The notes under the pieces were generated by a model that worked only from the letters and a program-made list of their open reading frames with translations, did not search any database and was not told the DNA's origin. 64,000 nucleotides of DNA from Streptomyces griseocarneus (GTDB lineage Bacteria; Actinomycetota; Actinomycetes; Streptomycetales; Streptomycetaceae): contig PENC01000008.1 in assembly GCA_003674045.1 (NCBI GenBank), positions 208,746 through 272,745 on the forward strand, read 5' to 3'. The first letter of the stretch is position 1. Each line of letters begins with the position of its first letter. Shown piece by piece: positions 26,321-33,925 of this stretch. The translations under genes were made by a program, and so were the position numbers.

Positions 26321-26532
26321 ACGTCCGGCCCGTCGTCGTTACCCTGCCGCACAGCAGCGGTCCGCCCAGCACGCCGGCCCCGCCCGAAACACCCTGCCGC
26401 GTATGCCAGTGCCTGGATGCCGAAGGCTGGCGCGCTCTGTTCGCCGACGACCTCGACGCGCTGAGGGCCGTCAACGTACGGCAGGCCCGCCACTACGCTG
26501 CCGCGCACCTGAGCCGGGCCGTGTTCCTCTGA
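26314..26532 (+). CDS. Small hypothetical protein
   Basis: The 72-residue product starts at an ATG that overlaps the stop of the DUF6415-like gene by seven bases and is preceded by GAGGAGGA. It has a CRVCQCLD cluster and a C-terminal helix with VNVRQARHYAAAHL. Such small partners are commonly found after DUF6415 genes. A metal-binding role for the Cys cluster is possible but only three Cys are present. Confidence 0.65.
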   Translation: MLNVRPVVVTLPHSSGPPSTPAPPETPCRVCQCLDAEGWRALFADDLDALRAVNVRQARHYAAAHLSRAVFL

Positions 26533-26566
26533 AGCCGCACGTCGCGGTCCACCCCGGTGGCCTAGG

Positions 26567-26584
26567 ATTGAAGAAGTCTTCAAT
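26567..26584 (+). promoter_or_regulatory. ArsR-type operator, copy A
   Basis: ATTGAAGA-AG-TCTTCAAT is a perfect 8+2+8 palindrome 64 bp upstream of the first gene of the ArsR operon. A site matching it at 15 of 18 positions lies upstream of the second, nearly identical ArsR gene at 30319. The AT-rich palindrome fits the size of ArsR dimer sites. Confidence 0.8.
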
Positions 26585-26647
26585 TCATGAGTTGCTGTGA
26601 TGCCATAACGCTCAAGGCATCCGGCCCATCGGGGGTGGAGGTCCGGC

Positions 26648-26818
26648 ATGGGTGGGTTCACCGAAGCGGTACGGGACAGGGTGCGCCAGGCCCAGGCCGC
26701 GCTCGCCGCCGCGCGTGACGCCGATGACGCGTACGAGGTGGCGGTGGCGTCGGACGAGCTGGAGGACGCCCTGCGCCTGGCCCGCGAACACGGCGTGGCC
26801 GTGGAGGGGGAGCAGTGA
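26648..26818 (+). CDS. Small helical hypothetical protein heading the ArsR operon
   Basis: The 56-residue protein (MGGFTEAVRDRVRQAQAALA at the start) is a single charged, Ala-rich helix or helical hairpin. GGGGTGGAGG precedes the ATG. Its TGA overlaps the ATG of the ArsR gene, so the two are coupled. Function unknown; the copy-A operator stands in front of it. Confidence 0.65.
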   Translation: MGGFTEAVRDRVRQAQAALAAARDADDAYEVAVASDELEDALRLAREHGVAVEGEQ

Positions 26819-27174
26819 TGGGCGGTTCCCCGGTTCCCCTCTACCAGGCGAAGGCGGAGTTCTTCCGGATGCTCGGGCACCCCGTCCGTATCCGGGTCCT
26901 GGAGCTGCTCCAGGACGGGCCCAAACCGGTGCGTGATCTGCTCGCCGCGATCGAGATCGAGCCGTCCGCGCTCTCCCAGCAGCTCGCCGTCCTGCGGCGC
27001 TCGGGGATCGTGACGTCCACGCGCACCGGTTCCACCGTCGTCTACGAACTGGCGGGCGGAGACGTCGCCGAGCTGATGCGCGCGGCCCGCCGCATTCTGA
27101 CCGTGATGCTCGCCGGGCAGAACGAGCTGCTCAAGGAGCTCCAGGAAGCGGAGACGCCGGGGACGCCGCGGTGA
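26818..27174 (+). CDS. ArsR family repressor, copy A
   Basis: The 118-residue protein has a winged helix-turn-helix (VRDLLAAIEIEPSALSQQL, AVLRRSGIVTSTRTGSTVVY). It lacks the CxC or His clusters of metal-sensing ArsR members. It is nearly identical to the ArsR at 29859-30200 over ~95 residues, and the DNA is nearly identical for over 250 bp. The two genes are inverted relative to each other. ATG overlaps the previous stop; its own stop overlaps the GTG of the ATPase-fold gene. Confidence 0.9.
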   Translation: MGGSPVPLYQAKAEFFRMLGHPVRIRVLELLQDGPKPVRDLLAAIEIEPSALSQQLAVLRRSGIVTSTRTGSTVVYELAGGDVAELMRAARRILTVMLAGQNELLKELQEAETPGTPR

Positions 27175-27650
27175 GACGGTGCCGCCACGGGCGTAGGCCC
27201 ATACCCGTGGTGGCGTGTGCGCAGGTGTCCTCTCCCGTGCGGCGCCGCGTCGTGACGCTGCCGCTGGTGCCGGAGGTCGTACGCCAGGCGCGGCGGGAGG
27301 CGGCCGCGTCGCTGGCAGAGTACGGGATCGGTCCGGCGGACTCGGCGTTCGTGGGGAGCGTCCTGCTGGTGGTCAGCGAGCTGGTCACCAATGCCCTCCG
27401 TCACGCCGCCGATCAATCGCCCACGGCGGACCTCATCATCGCGGTGGGCGCGGGACAGCTCGTCATCGGCGTCGCGGACCAGGACCCCCGCCTTCCCGGC
27501 CGGTCCCCCTATACGGTCGGCGAAGGGCTGCGGACAGTGCGGGAGTTGGCCGCGTCCTATGGCGGCGCGCTCGGCGTGGAACCTGCCGCGCACGGGTGCG
27601 GCAAGGCGGTGCTCGCCCGATTCATCCTCCCTGGTGACACCTGCCGCTGA
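27171..27650 (+). CDS. ATP-binding (HATPase, anti-sigma-like) protein
   Basis: The 159-residue protein is a GHKL ATPase domain of the RsbW/SpoIIAB-like type: N box VVSELVTNALRHA and G1-like GVADQDPRLPG, then EGLRTVRELAASYGGALGVE. Streptomycetes have dozens, some of them anti-sigma kinases. GTG overlaps the stop of the ArsR gene (GTGA), so it is part of the ArsR operon. A sigma factor or antagonist gene is not nearby, so its partner is unknown. Confidence 0.82.
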   Translation: MRRCRHGRRPIPVVACAQVSSPVRRRVVTLPLVPEVVRQARREAAASLAEYGIGPADSAFVGSVLLVVSELVTNALRHAADQSPTADLIIAVGAGQLVIGVADQDPRLPGRSPYTVGEGLRTVRELAASYGGALGVEPAAHGCGKAVLARFILPGDTCR

Positions 27651-27679
27651 GCGGAAGGCGCACGGGCGCCTGTGTTCGG

Positions 27680-28108
27680 CTACCCGCGCGCCGCGTTGCC
27701 GTCCGGATGCGCGAAACGGTGGCCGTTGATCGTGCGCGGGTGGATGCGCAGGAGCGCGTCGTGGGGGCCGTAGGCCCAGCCCGGCAGGGTGCGCCGGTAG
27801 TGGGCGGCCTCGTCGGGATGGGTGATGAGCTCGGCCGGGCCGGTGGCGGTCACCGCCCAGCCGGTTCCGGTGGCGGGGTGGAGCAGGTCGCAGTGGTACG
27901 TGACGGTGGCCCCGGTGGCCAGGGCGGCGTCCGGAACGGGCGCGCGGACGATCAGCCGCCCGTACTCCAGGGCGTGGGACGCGGGCCGTACGGCGGTGAC
28001 ATCGCGCTGCTCGTACAGCAGTCGGCCCTGGGCGGCGCCGCCGAGCAGGTACAGAGCCTCCTCCCCGGAGACGTCGAGCATGCGGCGGGGTGCGTCGGGA
28101 GTGGTCAT
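27680..28108 (-). CDS. Pyridoxamine 5'-phosphate oxidase-fold (flavin/F420 binding) protein
   Basis: The 142-residue protein has the split-barrel pattern: a small strand block GRLLYEQRDVTAVRPASHAL, TVTYHCDLLHPATGTGWAV, and an end with IHPRTINGHRF. Members bind FMN, F420 or heme and are often stress related. Its ATG overlaps the SulP stop by four bases (ATGA), so it is the last gene of the ArsR copy B - SulP operon. Confidence 0.8.
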   Translation of the reverse strand: MTTPDAPRRMLDVSGEEALYLLGGAAQGRLLYEQRDVTAVRPASHALEYGRLIVRAPVPDAALATGATVTYHCDLLHPATGTGWAVTATGPAELITHPDEAAHYRRTLPGWAYGPHDALLRIHPRTINGHRFAHPDGNAARG

Positions 28109-29862
28109 CGGGCGGTCTCCTCACCGGTGACGGCGGCGGCATTCCGGGCGGGGCCGGGGCTCTGGGCGGGGACGGGCAGCACGCCCGCGTGGCGCAGACG
28201 GTCGCGGGCGGCGGCTGTCGCTTCGCGGGTCGTGGCGTAGTCGTGACCGTCGCGGCGCAGCAGATCCAGGGCCCCCACGGAGGCGAGCACCCGGCGCTGG
28301 CCGGGGCGTATGCCGGAGGCCAGCACGGTGATGCCGCGCCCGTGCAGTCGGGCCACCGCGTCCTTGAGGACGAGGGCGCCGGTGGCGTCCACGGTGGAGA
28401 CGCGGGACATGCGCAGGATGACCACGTCCACGTCGGTGACCTCGGACAGTTCCAGCAGGAGGCGGTGGGCGGCGGCGAAGAACAGTGGGCCGTCGAGCCG
28501 GTACGCCACGATGTGCTCGGCGAGCAGCGCGTGTTCTTCGGCTCCTTCCGATTCCGGCCCTTGTGTGCCGTCCTGCAAGGAGACCTGGTTCAGGCGGGCC
28601 TGTTTGGCCACCGCCCGCAGCGCCAGCGCGCCCGCGACGGCCAGGCCGATGATCACGGCGTAGACCAGGTCCAGGGCCAGCGTCGCGACGGCGGTGAGGA
28701 CGAGGACGAGCGCGTCGGAGCGGGTGGCCCGGGCCATCGCCCGCAGCGAACCGACCTCGATCATGCGGACGGCGGTGGCGATCAGCACACCGGCCAGCGC
28801 GGCCAGCGGAATGCGGGAGACCAGCGGGGCGGCGGCGAAGACGACGACCGCGAGCACGGCGGCGTGGGTGAGGGCCGCCAGCCGCGAGCCCGCGCCGGTA
28901 CGGACGTTGACCGCCGTACGGGCTATCGCCCCGGTGGCGGGCACTCCGCCGAAGAGCGGGGCGGCGATGTTCGCCAGGCCCTGGCCGAACAGCTCCCGGT
29001 CCGGATCGTGCCGCTGGCCCTTGGCCATGCCGTCGGCCACCGACGCGGACAGCAGAGACTCCAGTGCCGCCAGGGCGGCCACCGCGACAGCCGGGGCCAG
29101 CAGCGATCCCAGAGCCGCCGGGTCGAGGAAGGCCAGCGAGGGGGCGGGCAGCCCGGCGGGCAGGTCTCCGATCGGACGGGCCGCGTCCAGGTGACAGAGT
29201 TGTGCCACGACGGTCGCGCCCGTCACCGCCACGATCGAGAACGGGACGGTCGGCCGCCGGTGCGCGCCCAGCAGCATGACCGCGGCGACGGCGGCGGCGA
29301 GCGCGACGGCCGTCCAGTTCGGCTCCCGCACGAACGCCTCGGCCGCCCGCCAGGCCACCACCAGGACCTTGTCGCCCTCCGGTTTGGCCACCCCGAGGGC
29401 GTTCGGCACCTGCTGCAGTCCGATCACGCACGCGATGCCGAGGGTGAAGCCCTCCACCACGGGGGCCGGCACGTAGCGCATGTAACGCCCGGCGCGGGCG
29501 AACGCGAGGGCGAGGAGCATCAGCCCGGCGATCAGCCCGACCGCCAGGACGCCGCCCGGTCCGTGCTCGGCGACGATCGGTACGAGCACCACCGTCATCG
29601 CGCCGGTCGGCCCCGACACCTGGAGGTTCGACCCGCCGAAGACGGCGGCCAGCGCACCGGCCACCACGGCGGTGGCCAGCCCGGCCTCGGCGCCGAGCCC
29701 GGAGGAGACCCCGAAGCCCAGGGCCAGGGGGAGGGCCACGATCGCCACGGTCAGACCCGCCAGCAGATCGCGCTTGGGGTCGCGGCGCGCCGCCGCGAGA
29801 TCGGCGCGGGAGGGCAGGAGGGAACGCGCGCGGGACCGTGCCCGGGCAGTCATGGTGCTCAC
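28105..29862 (-). CDS. SulP family anion transporter with STAS domain
   Basis: The 585-residue protein has ~11-12 membrane helices with the SulP motif GLTVAIVALPLALGFG and FGGSNLQVSGPTGAMTVVL, and a C-terminal STAS domain (DVVILRMSRVSTVDATGALV). SulP proteins carry sulfate, bicarbonate or dicarboxylates. GTG at 29862 overlaps the stop of the ArsR copy B gene (GTGA); an ATG three codons later is possible. Control by that repressor is likely. Substrate unknown; no carbonic anhydrase domain is fused. Confidence 0.9.
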   Translation of the reverse strand: MSTMTARARSRARSLLPSRADLAAARRDPKRDLLAGLTVAIVALPLALGFGVSSGLGAEAGLATAVVAGALAAVFGGSNLQVSGPTGAMTVVLVPIVAEHGPGGVLAVGLIAGLMLLALAFARAGRYMRYVPAPVVEGFTLGIACVIGLQQVPNALGVAKPEGDKVLVVAWRAAEAFVREPNWTAVALAAAVAAVMLLGAHRRPTVPFSIVAVTGATVVAQLCHLDAARPIGDLPAGLPAPSLAFLDPAALGSLLAPAVAVAALAALESLLSASVADGMAKGQRHDPDRELFGQGLANIAAPLFGGVPATGAIARTAVNVRTGAGSRLAALTHAAVLAVVVFAAAPLVSRIPLAALAGVLIATAVRMIEVGSLRAMARATRSDALVLVLTAVATLALDLVYAVIIGLAVAGALALRAVAKQARLNQVSLQDGTQGPESEGAEEHALLAEHIVAYRLDGPLFFAAAHRLLLELSEVTDVDVVILRMSRVSTVDATGALVLKDAVARLHGRGITVLASGIRPGQRRVLASVGALDLLRRDGHDYATTREATAAARDRLRHAGVLPVPAQSPGPARNAAAVTGEETAR

Positions 29863-30200
29863 TTCGCGGCTGCCTCGGTTTCCCGCAGTTCCTCCAGCAG
29901 CTCGTGCTGCCCCGCCAGCATCTGCGTGAGGATGCGTCGCGCGGCCTTCATGAGCTCGGCGACGTCTCCGCCGGCCAGTTCGTAGACGACGGTGGAACCG
30001 GTGCGCGTGGATGTCACGATTCCCGAGCGCCGCAGGACGGCGAGCTGCTGGGAGAGCGCGGACGGTTCGATCTCGATCGCGGCGAGCAGGTCGCGCACCG
30101 GTTTGGGCCCGTCCTGGAGCAGCTCCAGGACCCGGATACGGACGGGGTGCCCGAGCATCCGGAAGAACTCCGCCTTCGCCTGGTAGAGGGGAACCGACAC
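29859..30200 (-). CDS. ArsR family repressor, copy B
   Basis: The 113-residue protein is nearly the same as copy A through the helix-turn-helix (VRDLLAAIEIEPSALSQQL) but differs at its C-terminus (LEELRETEAAAK). GTG at 30200 follows GAGG at seven bases; a TTG two codons earlier is less likely. It heads an operon with SulP and the flavin-fold protein. The copy-B operator lies ~120 bp upstream. No metal-binding cysteines are present. Confidence 0.9.
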   Translation of the reverse strand: MSVPLYQAKAEFFRMLGHPVRIRVLELLQDGPKPVRDLLAAIEIEPSALSQQLAVLRRSGIVTSTRTGSTVVYELAGGDVAELMKAARRILTQMLAGQHELLEELRETEAAAK

Positions 30201-30206
30201 CGACAA

Positions 30207-30495
30207 TCCTCGATCTTCCGTGATCTTCCGTCTCGCGCGGCCCCGTGGACGCGGGGTGCGATGAGCAGGGGCCGCACCCGCGGCTACCTACGGGTGCGGC
30301 CAATGCATCATGTAGTGAATTGAAGAATTTTGCAATTCGTCCATCCGTGAGGCTGGAGGGCGAGGGTGAGGGCTGGGGCTGAGGCCTGCGACCGTCCCGC
30401 TTCCCTGAACCCCCGGCGCCGCTGTCCGCCCCGTGGGACGCTGTTCCCCGCGCAACGCGGGGGATTCGTGCGTCCATCCATGACGAAGGAGGCCC
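30207..30495. other. Regulatory spacer upstream of ArsR copy B and a zinc-ribbon-like gene
   Basis: Apart from the operator at 30319 and a short GC hairpin at 30443-30466 (ttccccgcgcaacgcgggggatt), I see no gene. It should contain the promoters of the divergent ArsR-SulP operon and of the small four-Cys protein. Confidence 0.5.
30319..30336. promoter_or_regulatory. ArsR-type operator, copy B
   Basis: ATTGAAGAATTTTGCAAT matches the perfect palindrome upstream of ArsR copy A at 15 of 18 positions, including both outer half-sites. It is flanked by an extra GA/TC that extends the outer arms to GAATTG and CAATTC. It lies upstream of the ArsR copy B - SulP operon. Confidence 0.75.
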
Positions 30496-30702
30496 GTGAA
30501 CTCCAACCAGATCAACGCGCTGTGGCGGGGAATCCAGGGGTACCGGGGCACGCCGTGCGTGAAGTGCCTCAGCCGGGACACGTGGCCCAATGTCACGCGC
30601 TCGGATTCCGGGCAGCTGCTGCTCCACATCTCCTGCGACAACTGCTGGAAGGTGACGTCGACGCCGCTGCCTCTCCAGACGCGGAACCTCGCCGGGCTCT
30701 GA
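30496..30702 (+). CDS. Small four-cysteine (zinc-ribbon-like) protein
   Basis: The 68-residue protein has two Cys pairs, PCVKC and SCDNC, 26 residues apart, the spacing of a zinc ribbon. GAAGGAGG precedes the GTG start at ideal distance. It is divergent from ArsR copy B and convergent with the gamma-glutamyl hydrolase gene. No family recognised; nucleic-acid or protein binding is possible. Confidence 0.68.
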   Translation: MNSNQINALWRGIQGYRGTPCVKCLSRDTWPNVTRSDSGQLLLHISCDNCWKVTSTPLPLQTRNLAGL

Positions 30703-30737
30703 GGCCCTCTGCGGTCAGGGTCGCGGTCAGGCCGCGG

Positions 30738-31448
30738 TCAGGGGCGGGACGCCGCCGTCACCAGGGCCCGCGTCACCCGGAGGTCCGGCCGGACCTCCGG
30801 GTGCCACTGGACGCCCAGGGCGAACGGCGTACGGCCCGCGTACTCGACGGCCTCGACCGTGCCGTCCTCCGCGTACGCCGTCGCCACCAGACCCTCGCCC
30901 AGCCGGTCGACGCTCTGGTGGTGGTGGGTCGCCACGTCGCACGGCTCGGGGATCAGCTCTCCCAGGAGCGTGTCGGGGAGCGGTTTGACCAGGTGGTCGG
31001 TGAACTCGCCCACGACCGGGTTGTGTTCCTCGTGGCCCACCGTCTCCGGCAGGTGCTGCACGAGTGTGCCGCCCGCGTGGACGTTCATCAGCTGCATGCC
31101 GCGGCAGATGCCGAGCACCGGAACGTCCCGCTCCAACGCCCCGGCCAGCAGGGCCAGTTCCCATGCGTCCCGCTCCGGGACGGGCGCGCCCGCGCGGGGG
31201 TGCGGCTCCTGCCCGTACAGCGCGGGGTCCAGGTCCTCCCCGCCCGCCAGGACCAGGCCGTCCAGGCGGGTGAGCAGCGTCCCCGCCGCCGACGGGTCGT
31301 CCGGCGGCAGCAGCACCGCCAGGCCGCCCGCGCCCCGGACGTGCTCCACGTAGGCGGTCGGGAGCAGGGCCGCGTGACGGTCCCAGGCCACGCCCCAGCG
31401 GGCCCGCGTGGAGTAGGTGGTGATGCCGATCAGCGGTCGTGCGGTCAT
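30738..31448 (-). CDS. Gamma-glutamyl-GABA hydrolase-like (PuuD family) class I amidotransferase
   Basis: The 236-residue protein has the class I glutaminase triad: nucleophile Cys in LGICRGMQLM and His/Glu in LGVQWHPE. PuuD-type enzymes cut gamma-glutamyl amides. The gene lies just downstream of the ethanolamine-type permease on the same strand and next to glnA4, aldehyde dehydrogenase and SDR genes; it would release glutamate and glycine from gamma-glutamylglycine at the end of that pathway (inference from context). Confidence 0.88.
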   Translation of the reverse strand: MTARPLIGITTYSTRARWGVAWDRHAALLPTAYVEHVRGAGGLAVLLPPDDPSAAGTLLTRLDGLVLAGGEDLDPALYGQEPHPRAGAPVPERDAWELALLAGALERDVPVLGICRGMQLMNVHAGGTLVQHLPETVGHEEHNPVVGEFTDHLVKPLPDTLLGELIPEPCDVATHHHQSVDRLGEGLVATAYAEDGTVEAVEYAGRTPFALGVQWHPEVRPDLRVTRALVTAASRP

Positions 31449-31460
31449 GTCAGAGTCCTT

Positions 31461-31499
31461 TGCCTGGTCATGGGTGCCTGGTCATGGGTGCCTGGTCGT
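31461..31499 (-). repeat. 14-bp tandem repeat across the permease stop codon
   Basis: tgcctggtcatggg occurs twice in a row (31461-31474, 31475-31488), followed by a third diverged unit. The stop of the permease lies inside the first unit, so its C-terminal residues (HDQAPMTRHP) derive from the repeat. Slippage here would change the tail length. Confidence 0.8.
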
Positions 31500-33021
31500 G
31501 CGCGAGTTCCGCCTCCGCTGCGGCCAGTGCCGCGAACTCCTCCTCCGGCGCGCTCGCCACCAGCCGGTGCCTGCTGTAGAGGGCGAAGTACGCGGCGGCG
31601 ACCGCGTACACGCCCAGAGCGATCATCGCCGCCGCCGTGTCCACCAGGAAGGTCGCCACCAGCGCCGCACACGCGAACAGGAGCGCCACTGCCGAGGTCA
31701 CCACCCCGCCCGGCGTGCGGTACGGGCGCTCCAGTCCCGGTTCGCGGCGGCGGAGCACGATGTGGGAGAGCGACATCAGCGCGTACGAGACGGTGGCGCC
31801 GAACACCGCCACGTTCAGCATGCGCGCGCCGTCGCCGGTGGCCGCGGCGAGGGCGAAGCCGAGGGCGCCGGGGACCAGCAGCCCGAGGTAAGGGGCCTTG
31901 CGGCGGCTGGTCAGGGAGAGGAAGCGGGGGAGGTAGCCGGCCCGCGAGAGGGCGAAGAGCTGGCGCGAACCGGCGTAGATGAGGGAGAAGAACGAGGCCA
32001 CCAGGCCCGCCAGCCCCGCGTAGTTGACGATCCGCCCCAGCGCCGTGGGATGACCGTCACCGTCGCTGAGCGCGGCGACCAGCGGATTGCCCGCCTCCTT
32101 GAGGGCATCGGCACCGCCCGCCCCCGTGGCGGCGAGGAAGGTGGCGAGGGCGAGCAGGACGAGGATGCCGATGGCGGCGGACATGGCCTTCGGCAGGGAG
32201 CGCGCCGGGTCCTTCGTCTCCTCCGCGGCCAGCGGCACGCCCTCGACACCGAGGAAGAACCACATGCCGAACGGGAACGACGCCCACACGCCCAGCAGCC
32301 CGAACGGCAGCCAGGACGAGGCACCGAAAGCCCCGTGGTCGACGGGGATGTCGCGCAGCCGCCCCGCGTCGAAGTCCGCGAACGCCCCCACGGCGAAGAC
32401 CAGCAGCGCGGCGACCGCGATGCCCGTCACCACGAAACTGAAACGCAGTGCCTCGCCCACGCCCCACAGGTGGATCCCGATGAAGACGACGAAACAGGCC
32501 AGGTACACCGGCCAGGACGAGGTGAGCCCGAAGAGGTGCAGCGACTCGACGTAGTCACCGATGAAGACGGAGATCGCCGCGGGCGCCAGCACGTACTCGA
32601 TGAGGATCGCCGTGCCCGTGAGGAAGCCGCCCCACGGTCCGAGCGCGCGGCGCGCGAAGCCGTAGCCCCCGCCGGCGGTCGGCAGCACCGAGGCCAGCTC
32701 GGCGAGCGAGAAGACCATGCACGCGTACATCACGCCCATGAGCGCGGCGGCCAGCGCGAGACCGCCGAAGCCGCCGTGCGCCAGGCCGAAGTTCCAGCCG
32801 GAGTAGTCGCCGGAGACGACGTACGCCACTCCCAGGCCGGTCAGCAGCAGCGGGCCCGCGCTGCCGCGGCGCAGCGTGCGCCGCTCCAGATACGCGGACG
32901 CGCTGCCGCCGGTGTCCGGTGTGGGAGCGCCGGTGTCACTGGTGTCACCGGTGTCCGGCGTGGGGGGAGCGGCGGGTGGTGCGGCCGATGGTGCGGGGGA
33001 GTACTCCGTGCGATCGGGCAT
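31468..33021 (-). CDS. APC family permease, probable ethanolamine permease
   Basis: The 517-residue protein has 12 predicted membrane helices of the amino acid/polyamine/organocation family, with SLAELASVLPTAGGGYGFAR and FFLGVEGVPLAAEETKDPAR typical of the ethanolamine permease subgroup. A ~45-residue N-terminal tail rich in Pro, Thr, Asp and Gly (PTPDTGDTSDTG) is repetitive and probably disordered. The position between a gamma-glutamyl hydrolase and the GntR-glnA4 pair supports ethanolamine import. ATG at 33021. Confidence 0.85.
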   Translation of the reverse strand: MPDRTEYSPAPSAAPPAAPPTPDTGDTSDTGAPTPDTGGSASAYLERRTLRRGSAGPLLLTGLGVAYVVSGDYSGWNFGLAHGGFGGLALAAALMGVMYACMVFSLAELASVLPTAGGGYGFARRALGPWGGFLTGTAILIEYVLAPAAISVFIGDYVESLHLFGLTSSWPVYLACFVVFIGIHLWGVGEALRFSFVVTGIAVAALLVFAVGAFADFDAGRLRDIPVDHGAFGASSWLPFGLLGVWASFPFGMWFFLGVEGVPLAAEETKDPARSLPKAMSAAIGILVLLALATFLAATGAGGADALKEAGNPLVAALSDGDGHPTALGRIVNYAGLAGLVASFFSLIYAGSRQLFALSRAGYLPRFLSLTSRRKAPYLGLLVPGALGFALAAATGDGARMLNVAVFGATVSYALMSLSHIVLRRREPGLERPYRTPGGVVTSAVALLFACAALVATFLVDTAAAMIALGVYAVAAAYFALYSRHRLVASAPEEEFAALAAAEAELAHDQAPMTRHP

Positions 33022-33124
33022 GCGCCGCTCCTGCCTCGGGGTAAAGGTTTTGCGCCATACCTTTGCCCTGGTGCGGCGCGCAAATCAAGCCCCTTGCGTA
33101 AAACCGGGGTTACCGAACACCCCG

Positions 33125-33841
33125 CTAGGACAGGAAGCCGCGCAGCAGCGCCGCCGTCCCGCAGCAGTGCTCCCGCATCACCTCGCGCGCCCGCTCCGCG
33201 TCCCCGGCCAGCACGGCCTCGACCAGCGCCGTGTGCTGCGCCTGCGAGTGCTCCAGGTTCTTCACCAGCAGCGGGATGCGGTCCAGCAGGTCGTTGACGG
33301 TGGCCCGGACGGCCGCGTAGCGCTCCGCCAGCGAGGGCGAGCCCGACAGCTCCGCCAAGGTGAGGTGGAGCAGCGTGTCCTGCCGCCGGTATTCGGCCAG
33401 CGGCGCGTCGTGCGTGGCGTCCAGCGCCGCCCGCAGCCGGGCCGCCTGCTCCTCGTCCAGGCCGTGCGTCGCGCACAGTCCGGCCGCGCCCACCTCCAGG
33501 ACCTCGCGGAACCGCAGGGTGTCCTCCACGTCCACGTCCATGCCCACGTACACCGGGCCGGCCGAGGCCGTCGTCCGGGAGCGGACGAACGTCCCGCCGT
33601 ACCGCCCCCGCCTGCTCTCCACCAGGCCCTGGTCCTGAAGCACCTTCAGCACCTCGCGCAGGGTCACCCGGCTGATCCCGAGCCGGTCCGACAACTCGCG
33701 CTCGGAGGGCAGCCGTTCCCCGACCGACACCAGACCCAGGCGGACGATCTGGAGTATCTGCTCCAGCGCCTCCTCGAAACCGCTGGCCGAACGGACCGGC
33801 CGCAGCACCGGCGCCAGCCGGTCCGCCGAACTCCCGTCCAT
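33125..33841 (-). CDS. GntR/FadR family regulator
   Basis: The 238-residue protein has an N-terminal winged helix (LPSERELSDRLGISRVTLRE) and an all-helical FCD effector domain with RFREVLEVGAAGLCATHG and the metal-ligand-like Asp/His residues of this class. GAAGGAG precedes ATG at 33841. It is divergent from glnA4, with 84 bp between starts, and upstream of the permease, so it likely controls the ethanolamine pathway in both directions. Confidence 0.88.
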   Translation of the reverse strand: MDGSSADRLAPVLRPVRSASGFEEALEQILQIVRLGLVSVGERLPSERELSDRLGISRVTLREVLKVLQDQGLVESRRGRYGGTFVRSRTTASAGPVYVGMDVDVEDTLRFREVLEVGAAGLCATHGLDEEQAARLRAALDATHDAPLAEYRRQDTLLHLTLAELSGSPSLAERYAAVRATVNDLLDRIPLLVKNLEHSQAQHTALVEAVLAGDAERAREVMREHCCGTAALLRGFLS

Positions 33842-33925
33842 GGGACTCCTTCTCCGCCTCTTCCCAATCAATGGTCTGCCGTCCTACCTTAAGACCTCCC
33901 GGCAGCACCGACAGGAGGCACAACC

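Noticed and set aside
30443..30466. Sequence like a type I-E CRISPR repeat (gttccccgcgcaacgcgggg)
   Set aside because: Only one copy, no spacers and no cas genes; a chance GC hairpin is simpler.
30207..30495. tRNA or small RNA gene
   Set aside because: No cloverleaf or conserved T-loop found; only the operator and a short hairpin.
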